Shown in pieces: positions 34,210 through 44,790 of a stretch of 64,000 bases of DNA. Numbering within the stretch: the stretch's first letter is position 1; each line of letters starts with the position of its first letter. The stretch comes from Juglans regia (lineage: Eukaryota > Streptophyta > Magnoliopsida > Fagales > Juglandaceae), in assembly GCF_001411555.2 (NCBI RefSeq), contig NC_049916.1, positions 27,484,558-27,548,557 on the forward strand, in the 5' to 3' direction. The translations under genes were made by a program, and so were the position numbers. The notes beneath the pieces were generated by a model that did not search any database, was not told the DNA's origin, and saw only the letters and a list, made by a program, of their open reading frames with translations.

Positions 34210-37200
34210 CTATCTGGTTTGAAACGATAGATCCTTCAATTGCTGGGGATCCACCTCCGATGGTGCCCGGGTGAGGGCGCACTGTGCGGTTGTTGTCTTT
34301 GGGAAAGCTATGACATCCCTGATAGAACTAGCACCCGCCAACAACATAACCAATCTATCTAATCCATAAGCGATTCCTCCTGCACAGGAAAATTAGGACA
34401 TCCCTGTGAATAAATTTTCTAAGAATGGACTGACATTAAGCTGTTTCAAAAACCATTTTTGCCAACACGAATGACTAGATCAGTCAACAGGTTGTATTTG
34501 GATCAAGGTTTCCGTGGCGCCAATTCTACAAGGGTCCTGGGCACAACCATAAAGCCCCGAGAAAACAGCCCAATTTTCAGGCAGAGAATTATTCATAGAG
34601 ATATCACATAAATGGTCTTTTTTTTACTAGTGGGGAAGGTTTGGATAGTGAGTTGAGATGAAAGTTGAAAGTTGAATAAAATATTGTTAGAATATTATAT
34701 TTTAATATTATAAGTTGAATTATTTATTGTATTTTGTGAGAGAATTTGGAAAAGTTATAATGATCATATGAGATGAGTTAAAAGGTTTTTTGTATCCAAA
34801 CCTCCCCTTAAGACCATAGGATGTAACACAAAGATACCCACATTGATTTTATAATTAGCAGATCCATTCAAAGAAGATACATATATACATAGTTGTGTAT
34901 AGGAATGCAAGTAATGAACATTTGTTGACAGCATAGAGTCTCGTACCATGTGGAGGAGCACCCATGTCTAATGCCTCCAGAAGATAGCCAAACTTTGCTT
35001 CAGCCTGTAGAGTTGACAAATTACAACATTAGTGGGAATGAAAGCAAAGTTGCTCAGCTCCACCTCAACCTAGAAATGCACGTCCTTTCATCGCCAAGGC
35101 TGAATTGACTCAACTAATCAGTCCTTCAGCCTTTTTTCCCTCTCTTTCCTTCTCTGGCTCTTATTTCATAAACTTCTTCAACCCATTACCTACTAGACTT
35201 CTAAGCCCTCTACAGAATAATAATTTTCAAGCCCAAACAAGTCACTTGCAGCTAAAGTGAGGCAAGAGTTTATTTATCATGTTATAAGTAAGATGAACAG
35301 CATACAAGAACACACGCCAATGCAGAATTTGAAGAAAAATGAACAATTACAAAATGTAAACATATGGAGACATTGAAACTACAAAAAACAAATATTCACC
35401 AAAAAATAGCCATAATAAAAAGTGTGCGGAGCCAACAACATTGTACAAAAGATAAGTGATATACTCACCTGTAGCAGGGAGATGCCGACAATTTCCAAAA
35501 CCTTTTGTTGTATCTCACGTTTATATATTCTCAAACTTCCCCCACCAATCTGAGAGGACCATAGGAAACAGGGAAGCAACACAATTGTTTAACATCAAGG
35601 AGAAAATTAACTGTGAAAGCTTCATGTTTGTAGATGCTATAGAATAGAAAGAAACAAAAATAATAAGAAGAAGGTAATAATTCACCTCTACTCCATTGTA
35701 AACCATGTCATACGCTAACGCACGAGCAGAGGCAAGATCATTCATGTCTTCCGGATTTGGAGCAGTGAAGGGGTGATGCAAGGCCTGCAAAACTATAACT
35801 TTATGCATACATACAAAAATGTAGCAAATGTGAAATGAAACATGACTTCCAACATCATTGTGATAATATAACATCACGAAACAATCGACAGTAGAGATGT
35901 CATAATGGGAATTATCACACTTTTCTGGAATAGCAAGGATGTATTACATATATTCACACTTTTGTAACATTCAACATACCTCAAGCCTCTGCTCTGAATC
36001 ATTCCACTCAAACATCGGGAAATCAGTGACCCACAAAATAGAATGCCTGGACTAAACATCAGACACAAGAAAAAAAATAGATTAGCGAGAATGGGAGGTG
36101 TGCTTATACACATATCACACTGGAGGGCAGGTTAGAAACTTACATGGTCAACCAACCCCAACTCATGAGCCACAAACACCCTCAGACGATCGAGAGTTCT
36201 ATTTACTGATGCGTCTTGACCCACTGCAAACAACATAAGATCACCTGGTCCAGCAGAGCATCGACTCAGCAGCCGTTCTTTGTTTGTAGGATCCAGACTT
36301 GATACCATTGCAGAAATTCCCTCAAGATCCCCTAAATGAGAATATTAAAACCGAAACCGTCAAGGGTGGTGGAAACAAAATATCTCTTCACCTTCAAAAA
36401 AAGCCCCAAAAAAAAAAAAAAAAAAAGAAAAGAAAAGAGGAAGAAGAACCATGTTACCATCATCCATGACCTTCAGGAAAGGCAAACCCTTAGCTCCACC
36501 TTTTATAGCTTCATTGTAAATATCACCTTTCTTAAGAGCTGTATTTGAATAATTTTTAGCACCTGAGGGCACGCAGATCACTTTGATAACCCCCCCACCT
36601 TTCAATGTATCTGAAAAAACCCTGAAGGGGGATTCTGAAAATATATCAGATACCTGCAGCTCCAATCAACAAAGTCCTATCAATAAAAGCCAGGCAAAAG
36701 GAAAGACTATATACTAAATCAATCATCATAACAAATCATCAACATGACAATATGCAACAATTCAGTCTTTGCATGAACCTTATGTAAGGAACTTCTACAG
36801 CCTAAGTTCTCGTACAAGATAACCATAAAAGGAAGTTAGAAGCAACAACTGCCAATTCTGTAGCATCCAGAAACTTATACACAAAACAAACACTTTTAGG
36901 TTGGATTTGGATTGGGTGACTTAAAATCAAGTGATTGAGTAGCAATTTCCCATATAAATTGCTCAATACGAACCCCTATATGATGCTTGCAAGTTATGAA
37001 GGAAAGGAGAGATTTTTGCTCCATCAAATCACAAATTAGTACCATTACATTCATTGCTTACTGTCATCAATTAAAAAATGTACATTTTGTGCTACATTCA
37101 AGCTATTTGAACTAAAGATTGAAAATACAGCAATGACAAGAAAGAGAAAAGGGAACCATATGCACTAATGGTTACTTTGGTTTTTTTTTTTTTTTTTTTT

Positions 37201-40200
37201 AGAATTCAGGACTACAAAAAATTATATATTACCAGCTGAGTTATAATGTGGAATCATAAAATCTGTCATGTAGGACCAGAATTGCAGAAGTGCCATATAA
37301 ACAAGTCAGGTAAGACAAGTACATCTGTCAACTCAAGATCAAATCTAATATCTGGCCTGTCAGAACCATATCGATTCATTGCATCAGCATATGTAAGCCT
37401 TGGAAAAGGGTTTGGTAGCTGAACACCTTTTATCTCCAGAAAAACCTGCAAAATATATACTTCTGTAATCAAACTTTACAATTTTCAGACATTAGACTGA
37501 TGCTATCTTCAAATATAGTGAACATACAATACGTCATAAAATATACAACTTGATACATAATATCTGGCCATACCATCAGTTAGCTCAACTATCAAAACAA
37601 AAATATGTCCAAAAACTACTTGTGGAGATGTTTCAACAGGCTTCTTGAAAAGGTGTCAATGAGTCTGGATTGGTTCTTTGGCAAGCTTGGCTAATTACAT
37701 GATAAACCCTAGCAATGTTACGCGGCTCAAAGGCGCCTTGTTGATATACTACTATCTGCTTTCACCAGTTACTAAGAATCAATCCTACAGTTAAATAATT
37801 AATTTTATACTAGCCTCAAAGAACCATGTGACCAATTGACCGTACTCTAGCTGAGCATGACCATTCATTACATCAATTAGAGTTTATCTGACCTCTATTG
37901 GAAAACTCTTAAGGCCTCGTTTGGTTACACAGATGAGATCAGATGAGATGAGATGAGATAAAAGTTGAAAGTTGAATAAAATATTGTTAAAATATAATTT
38001 TTTAATATTATTTTTATTTTGGGATTTGAAAATGTTGAATTGTTTATTGTATCTTGTGTGGGAGTTTGGAAAAGTTGTAATGATGAGATGAGTTGAGATG
38101 GTTTATGCAACCAAACAAGGCCTAAGAATACTCATTGAATCTGATTCTACCAAAATTATCATCGGCTAAAGTGATACTGTTTTTTTCATTGATAAGTTAC
38201 ACAAACACCTAGTGGTTTTACACCCCCCAAGCTCACCATCCATCCCCTTCTCCAGGGGAGGAGGGACGTGTTCCATTTGAGATGGAGCTCATTGGCGACT
38301 ATAGTGATACTATATCCTTACTGCATATCACGAGTCAAAGCATTCCAGCAACATTTCACTTGAGATCATCTGTCTCCCCTTCGCTTCCTTAACGCTCCGC
38401 CCTAACCTTAACATGATCATTCTCATACCTATTAAGGAGGTTTTCTTCCAATTCTTCTGACTCATTTGTTTCCTTCTCCCATCCCTGCTGTTCCCCCATT
38501 ATCTTCTAAACGTAAATCAGAATTCTTCTCATAGCCATGCAAGGAAGTTTGCATCATCTTCTTCAAACTTATTTGTTGAACTGCCACTTGATGCTTCTCA
38601 TAAACAAGGTAGATCTTCTAACCTACACCATATAAACTAACCTTTCTGATCAAATCCTCATTAAGCCTCAACATGTCCTCCAAAGGAGTGAAAGCCATTT
38701 CCATATCTAGCTGCGTGAATTCAGGTTGTCTATCTGCTCTTAGATCTTCATCTCGAAAACATCTGCAGGGATGCGATTAAAACTTGAATCTCAAATTTCA
38801 TTGATATTGCTACAAAATATTGTCAATACAGGATCAGACAGCCAGGCAGGAAAAAGTTACCTTGCTATTTGATAATACTTATCGAAACCAGAGACCATTA
38901 ACATCTGCTTAAACAGTTGCGGGCTTTGAGGCAAAGCATAGAATGTTCCTGGCTTCAAAATAGACATTAGTGTGAATAGTCCTGCTGGTCATGCAGCTTA
39001 GAATTGCAAGAAATAGATATAAATGTGAACATATATGATTCTTAAGAAAATTCTCAGATTGAAAGTACCCTGAAATTCTGAAAGATATATATTAGGCATT
39101 AAATGGTAGGTATATATGCACATTCATCTATTTCATAAGTCACTAGGTCTATAATCATTATGTAAGGTTCTTACACCTCATTAGTAGAGAAACTCATCTC
39201 TGTCAAGTATCTTCATGATAAGGCTATATATCGTTGCAGTGTTGTTTCATCCAAAATTCAAACGCAAAAAAACAAACATCAGTTCACAGAAAGCATAGCT
39301 TCAATTAAATATTACTCATTTATGTGAATAAATTACCCGGACCAATACACTCAGGAAAACAAACCAAAAATGACTTGTTAAAGGCACTTGAGAATTACAT
39401 AATCGAATTCATGTTTTCAACATACAATTCAATTGTGAGAATTGACCAACTCAGAGGCCAGACTTATTTTATATAAAAGAACCCTTATTTAAGGAACTTA
39501 TGGCAGCATCTTATACTTTCTTCCACTCATATTGTTTGGGAAACTGTAATATTAGAAGCATTATGATGATTTTAGGTTATGGGAAGACATCTAGGATTAG
39601 TTGACAATTAGAGCACCTCAGAGAAAGATAGGGAGAGGAAAAAAGGATGGAAATGTCAAGAATATGCAAAACTTTTATGCTTGAGTAAATTGTGAGTTGA
39701 TTGTATATGAGGCCTGTTGCATATAACTGGCAAGAAAGTATAAGCACAAAATTAGTGGCAGCTGAAAAATATAGATACCTGAACTCTGGAGGGTACCAAA
39801 TAATCCCGTGCGCCTTCTGGAGTAGATCTAGAGAGTATTGGAGTCTCAATCTACCTTATAACCATGAAAACAATCAATGGCAGATAACAGCCTATAGGTA
39901 ACGAATTCATTTTTCCAGATGAACGTAGAAAGTAGTGAAAAATAAGCACACTTCCAAGACAAAAATAGACAACAATTTACAGGATGGTACCTCTACAAAA
40001 CCATGTGTGTCCTCTAGATATCTTCGAATAAGTTTAACCACCTTATGTCGCAGCATTATGTTGTAATTCATTTGCTGCCGCCGCAGATCAAGACATCGAT
40101 ATCTGATAGCATGTAGATAAGTCCTTTTGATCAGCATACATCCAAGAAATTCACATCAATTTCAACAAGCACATTTACCTTGGTATGAAAATATAAAACT

Positions 40201-43022
40201 ACCACACATCTACCAGCTCCACCTCAATTCCAAAGTCAAAACATAATTTTTTAAGAAATAAAGTGAGTCCACCAGAAATTCCATTATAGTGCTTTATTCT
40301 ATGGAAGAAACTCCATGAACTATCACTAATGAATAATAACTAACCACATAGGGCAAAGACATGAGATCTAAAATAAGAATTTATGAAAAAAATACAAATA
40401 ATATGACTAATGCAAGTGAGAAACATTGGCAAAAATTAAAGGAATCAGGACTGCGTGCAGATAAGGTTTGGTTTAGGTTATAGGGATACCCATCACATGG
40501 GTCAGTTTTCACTGGCTTTCAGAAGGTTGGTGGTCAGCTCGGTCAGATAGCTTGGTTTCTGCATAATATCTGACCAAAAATTCAGGGTACACTGGGGTGT
40601 AGACCAAAACCAACATTGCTGGTGTCCTGTGAAGCTGTGAGAATGAGAGGACAATTGCTCTTGAGATATTTCTTAGACATGCTTGGGATTTTTTTCCTAA
40701 ATCAAATAGCCAAAAACTCAAAAAAAAAAAAAAAAGGAAGAAGAAGAAGAAGAAGAAGAAGAAAGAAAGAAAGAAAAGAAAAAGGAGGGAGATCCAATAC
40801 AATCTACAAATTTCTAGTTGAGAACAACTCCCAAAGACCCAAGCATAAACAAACACTCAGCTCTACATCCATGTATTTTAACATATTCACCTGAAGCCCA
40901 AACAACTTCACATCACTCCCAAAATCTAACAAAACTCATTTTATCTGATTCTTGAGTAACTGATTTGTGATTAAGACAAAACTAGACAAAAGCACAATTT
41001 CAATCAAACTTAAACAATGCTACCAAGGTTTTGGAATGTTAGAGAGCCCTTGATTTTGAGCTTGAGCTTCATGATCTGAGACTTAACAACAAGATTTGAG
41101 GTTTGGGGTCCCAAAGAACAAATCCAAAAGCTGAGTGGTTTTGAGTCACAAAAACAAGATGAGAACATATGAGATCTAATATGAGAAATACTAAGGGTTG
41201 TTGAATGTTGAGATGGTCTCATCTCATCCCATCTCATCTCATATCATCACATCTCAACATCCAAACACCATTCAAACATACAATTTTCAATTTCAAATTT
41301 TCAAAATTTCAAAATTTCAAAATTTTCATTTAATCATTACCTAAGCATTACAATTTTTCCAAACCTCCAAACAAAATACAAAAAACAATTTAACTTTTTC
41401 AAATCCCAAAATAAAAATAATATTAAAAGTTCAAACAATATGTTAAGTTCATAATATTTTTATTCAACTTTTCTCTCTCATTTCCCAAAATCCTATAAAA
41501 CATCATAACTCAAACTATTCCACTACTATTCACAAATTTCTCATCTCATCTAATCTCATCTCATTCCATTTCCCTAAGCATCTCCTAAGAAGAGAATAGA
41601 AAGATCTAATGCGTGATTGGCTGGTCAGTGGGCTAATGAAACAAATGAGACAAAAGTGAAATAAGAGGAGCTGGGGAGAAAAACAAAAGGTCAAAAGGTT
41701 CGTATGAGAGAGGGCTTTTTTAATATGCATGTATATGCACACCAGCCTTGTGATTCTCAGAACTTGCTCAAACTAACAAGAAAACTATCAATACATCTGG
41801 AAGGCATGGCGTCCGACATAGATGAGTCAGAAACAATGATGAGAGTAGTTTCAAGCCAGCTACCTCAAACGAATCTCCTCCTTAATGGAATCTTTTGCAG
41901 CCTCTGCCGTGGTAACTAGGAATGGTAGCTTCGATTTCACAGCATTCAATACTTGAACAAGCTCTGCAGCAACCTGGATGTATAGAGAATATCAAATTGA
42001 ATGAATGAGACAGTAAACAACGCATATGCCAGGTGAGGGGAAAGTGATAACAAAATGACGTGATCTTTAATTTTTGTTTTGGTTTTTCGTGACCACACAC
42101 TTGCATTTCTCTTTATTGCACCAGCACCAAGACACTTGTTAAAAAAAAATGCACCAACAGCAAGAACATCCGACATCACACCGATCATCATGGGCAAGTA
42201 ACTTTGATAACTAGGTAATCATAAATGAAAAAAGGTTCACCTCTATCAAACCGGTTTTCATTTTCTTGTTAACCGACTCACTGGGCCGAGATCGAACAAT
42301 GCCTTCCACGGCGACCACATACTCAAGCCTCAAGTCGTTGATAGTGCTATGCGCATCAGGGAACTCATCAGGCAGCGTTGTAATCTAAAATTTGACGAAA
42401 TTGACATTAAAAAAATCATTACACGTAAGAAAAAGGCAAATCAAATTAAGAACTGCACGAACTAGGAAGAGCAATGATATGTCTACACGTAGTACAGTAA
42501 CCATTGTCACCACCACTACCACCACTCAATACCATCGTAGCAGTATCAAATGCACCAATTGTTTTTCCGAGAGAAAAAAAAAACAAAATAGTTTCTTCGA
42601 AGTGAACCTTCTAGCAGATATAGCAAAGTCTGTACGAATTTTTTCTTTAATTTGATTAACTAATTAAGAAAGCATACCTGAACGGTACCGGTATGGTCTC
42701 TGAGATTAAGAAAGGTGAGACCACCGTGGACGCGGTGGAGCGCGACCCACCCGCAGAGCCGAACCCGTTTACCCAAATCTGCCGCGGATAAGCAACCGCA
42801 AAAACCGGTCCGGCTGACCCATTCGAGAGAGTTTTCAAGCAGGGATGATGAAGAATTGGGAATGGGAATGCGGGTCCCGGAGGTGGACGAGGAAGCGCAG
42901 ATGGAGAAAACGGCTCTGTTTCTGTGAAGTTTTTTGGGGGAGGGTTCAAGAATTGAGCGGAGGAAAGGGAGAGAGTTGAAGCGGAGGGATATTAGAGGGT
43001 AGGCTCTGAAGAGGAGGGACAT
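34210..43022 (-). CDS. Aspartate-tRNA ligase, chloroplast/mitochondrial
   Basis: Fifteen exons, all GT-AG, join in frame to 660 aa: 42678-43022, 42241-42384, 41864-41973, 39991-40102, 39779-39850, 38861-38952, 38642-38762, 37323-37445, 36458-36653, 36144-36331, 35980-36051, 35686-35784, 35469-35549, 34947-35004, 34210-34379. Residues 1 to about 60 are rich in Ser, Arg and Leu: an organelle transit peptide. The OB-fold anticodon domain follows ([32 protein letters not shown]). Class II motifs: CLDLRR region (motif 1), [20 protein letters not shown] at about 294-313 (motif 2) and [15 protein letters not shown] at about 606-620 (motif 3). A GAD insertion domain lies in exon 9 ([13 protein letters not shown]). 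This is the bacterial-type enzyme that charges organellar tRNA-Asp. Introns 3, 7 and 14 carry fold-back MITEs. A transposon sits 68 bp upstream of the ATG. Confidence 0.95.
34637..34805. mobile_element. GATGAG-family MITE in AspRS intron 14
   Basis: It begins GGGGAAGGTTTGGATAGTGA and ends TATCCAAACCTCCCC, inverted ends around a core containing AGTTGAAAGTTGAATAAAAT and GGAAAAGTTATAATGATCAT. Same family as 37912-38123. Confidence 0.75.
37912..38123. mobile_element. GATGAG-family MITE in AspRS intron 7 (best copy)
   Basis: The ends AGGCCTCGTTTGGTT and AACCAAACAAGGCCT are an almost perfect inverted pair. Just inside are GATGAGATGAGATGAGATAA and GATGAGATGAGTTGAGATGG. At 212 bp with no coding capacity, it is the most intact copy of the window's commonest repeat family. 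Confidence 0.88.
40738..40765. repeat. AAG microsatellite in AspRS intron 3
   Basis: A run of about eight AAG/AGA triplets follows a poly-A tract, inside the intron between exons 3 and 4. The minus-strand frame across it is a translation of this low-complexity DNA. Confidence 0.75.
41196..41575. mobile_element. GATGAG-family repeat in AspRS intron 3, reverse orientation
   Basis: CTCATCTCATCCCATCTCAT near the left side and CTCATCTCATCTAATCTCAT near the right flank a core with CAATTTTTCCAAACCTCC and AACAATTTAACTTTTTCAAA, the reverse complement of the family core. It is larger than the 212-bp copy, perhaps two overlapping insertions. Confidence 0.6.
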
Positions 43023-43098
43023 GGTAGAGTTTCTGAGTGGAAGAGGGAGGTTTTTGCGTCAGAAAGATGAGTGAGAGGATTGGTGGGGTTTAAAACAT

Positions 43099-43154
43099 CA
43101 ATAGTTCTATATACAGTCGCCTCGCGTAGTCGGCTGTGCAGTCGTCTGACGTGG
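43099..43154 (+). repeat. MULE left terminal inverted repeat
   Basis: The outermost 56 bases begin CAATAGTTCTATATACAGTC and end at CTGACGTGG (43146-43154). Compared with the reverse complement of 52398-52453, about 33 of 56 positions match without any gap. Confidence 0.75.
43107..43113 (-). promoter_or_regulatory. Candidate TATA box for AspRS inside the transposon end
   Basis: On the minus strand this reads TATATAG, 85-91 bases upstream of the AspRS ATG. It lies inside the left TIR of the Mutator-like element. No other TATA-like motif lies between the ATG and the element. It is a positional inference. Confidence 0.35.
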
Positions 43155-43170
43155 CGTCATGCCACGTCAG
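43146..43170. repeat. Subterminal palindrome, left MULE end
   Basis: The arms CTGACGTGGC and GCCACGTCAG surround the loop GTCAT. The core TGACGTGG is an ACGT-type element of the kind bound by plant bZIP factors. A matching core sits at the right end at the same distance from the terminus. Confidence 0.85.
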
Positions 43171-43369
43171 CCTTTAAAAAAAAAAAAAAAAAACGAAATG
43201 AAACGAAAATGAAAAGCGGAGCTGGGTCAGTTCATTTCGTTTCCCGCTCGTGGTTCTTCGTGTATGCGCCGGGCGATTTGGAGAAACAGAAGCCATTGAT
43301 TCTTCGTGTATGCTGGAGCGAGTTTGGTCTGCAGATTGAAACCCAGAGATCGTCGGTGGGTGCGTTGGG

Positions 43370-43520
43370 CTGGGTCACGGCCGGTCTGCGTTGGGCTGGG
43401 TCAGGTTCGTGGGCTTCGTTTGGGTTCGTTTCGTGGGCTTCAGCGGGTCAGTTTCGTGGGCTTCGACGGGTCAGGTTCGTGGGCTTTGGCGGGTCAGGTT
43501 CGTGGGCCATCATCTCGGGT
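43370..43520 (+). repeat. GC-rich minisatellite near the left MULE end
   Basis: About five imperfect units of the type GGGTCAGGTTCGTGGGCTTC(A/G)GC follow each other. Overlapping open frames here (43071-43665) simply translate the repeat as RFVGF-like runs and are not taken as genes. Confidence 0.8.
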
Positions 43521-43706
43521 CAGCTGTGGGCGAGCGTTTCGGGTCAGCGACGTGGGTCGGTTTGACGGTCATCTTCGTCCCCATTCCGTCGCACTGTGGG
43601 TCAACTTCATCTCTACTTTGATCTGGAATTCTGCCATTTATTTGATTAAATGTTGTGGTCACTGACATGAAGCAAGGATTTAGTTTGCTTATTTTTTTTC
43701 TTCTGT

Positions 43707-43860
43707 GATTTAGGTGATTTTTTTCTTCCATAGATTAGTTTTTTTGTTCACAGCACGTTATGATTTAGGTGATTTTTTTCTTCCATAAATTAGTTTTTTT
43801 GTTCACAGCACGTTATGATTTAGGTGATTTTTTTCTGTTGTAATTTAGTTAATTTTTTCC
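43707..43860 (+). repeat. 55-bp tandem repeat within the MULE
   Basis: GATTTAGGTGATTTTTTTCT recurs at 43707, 43762 and 43817, a 55-bp period. Each unit ends in TTCACAGCACGTTAT. The third unit is diverged. Confidence 0.8.
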
Positions 43861-44790
43861 TTACACAACCTGTTATGATTTAGATTTGATATTGTTAAAT
43901 TCAAAATTTTTGCATTGCATAGAGTTGTTTATGTGAAAATTTGTTAGCTGAACAATTAATTTAGTGGTTAAATATTAATATTGTGGTTTAAATATTATGG
44001 TTTAGTTGTCGTTAAATATACAACAGGAAACATCAATAATTTTGTGTATGAAATTGTTTTCTGCATTTTACTTGGGGATTATATTTTCTATAGAAAAATC
44101 CAAATTAAAGCATCATGCAAAAGAAACAAAACCAACTCTATCATAATATGAGCTGGAGATGAAATACACTGATAATAAATGCCGGAAAAAGGAGGCCCAG
44201 ATTTATTCTTGGAGGAGCTTAAGATTATTAATTAAGGAGATGGAAATAGAATAACTAATCACTGATCCCAATTTGGAGAGAAAAGTCAATGAGTGGCTGT
44301 GACTACCTTTGGGAGTCAAATGATATCTTTGAATTTAATGTTTCCTTAATGGATTATGAGACGAGATTTTGGATGTTCGTGTTATACGAGTCAAATTTGT
44401 CCCTCCATTGATTCCCACGTGTGCAACTCCATCATCCATACATATAATTTGTGTTGCAGAATTCCAATGGTCAATGTAATTGTTATTAAAAAAATTATAA
44501 TGTGGTACGTTAAATTCTAAAATTGATTTTACAACTTCTCAAAATTTAGTTGAGAAGAAAGGCATCAATCATCTCCATCATGTATAAACAGTATTTGATG
44601 CTAATATTGAACAACTTAGTCTTTTGGTTGATGCTAATATTGATGATAAAAATATTTCATGCTAATATTTTTATCATTTTTTTTTTTGTTGAAAGCAGTA
44701 TGTACAATATTAGTCTTCTGGTTGATTGAAGTAATTTTCTTGATAACTTATCAAAGACTGATCTTGGATATTGAACAACTTGTACAGGGC

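Noticed and set aside
34210..43022. Bacterial contamination or recent transfer of an aspS gene
   Set aside because: Fourteen plant-type introns, an N-terminal transit peptide and MITEs in introns show a normal nuclear gene for an organellar enzyme.
43071..43665. Three overlapping plus-strand frames, up to 164 codons
   Set aside because: They start outside or at the MULE edge and translate a GC-rich minisatellite in several frames at once; GC content alone explains the lack of stops.
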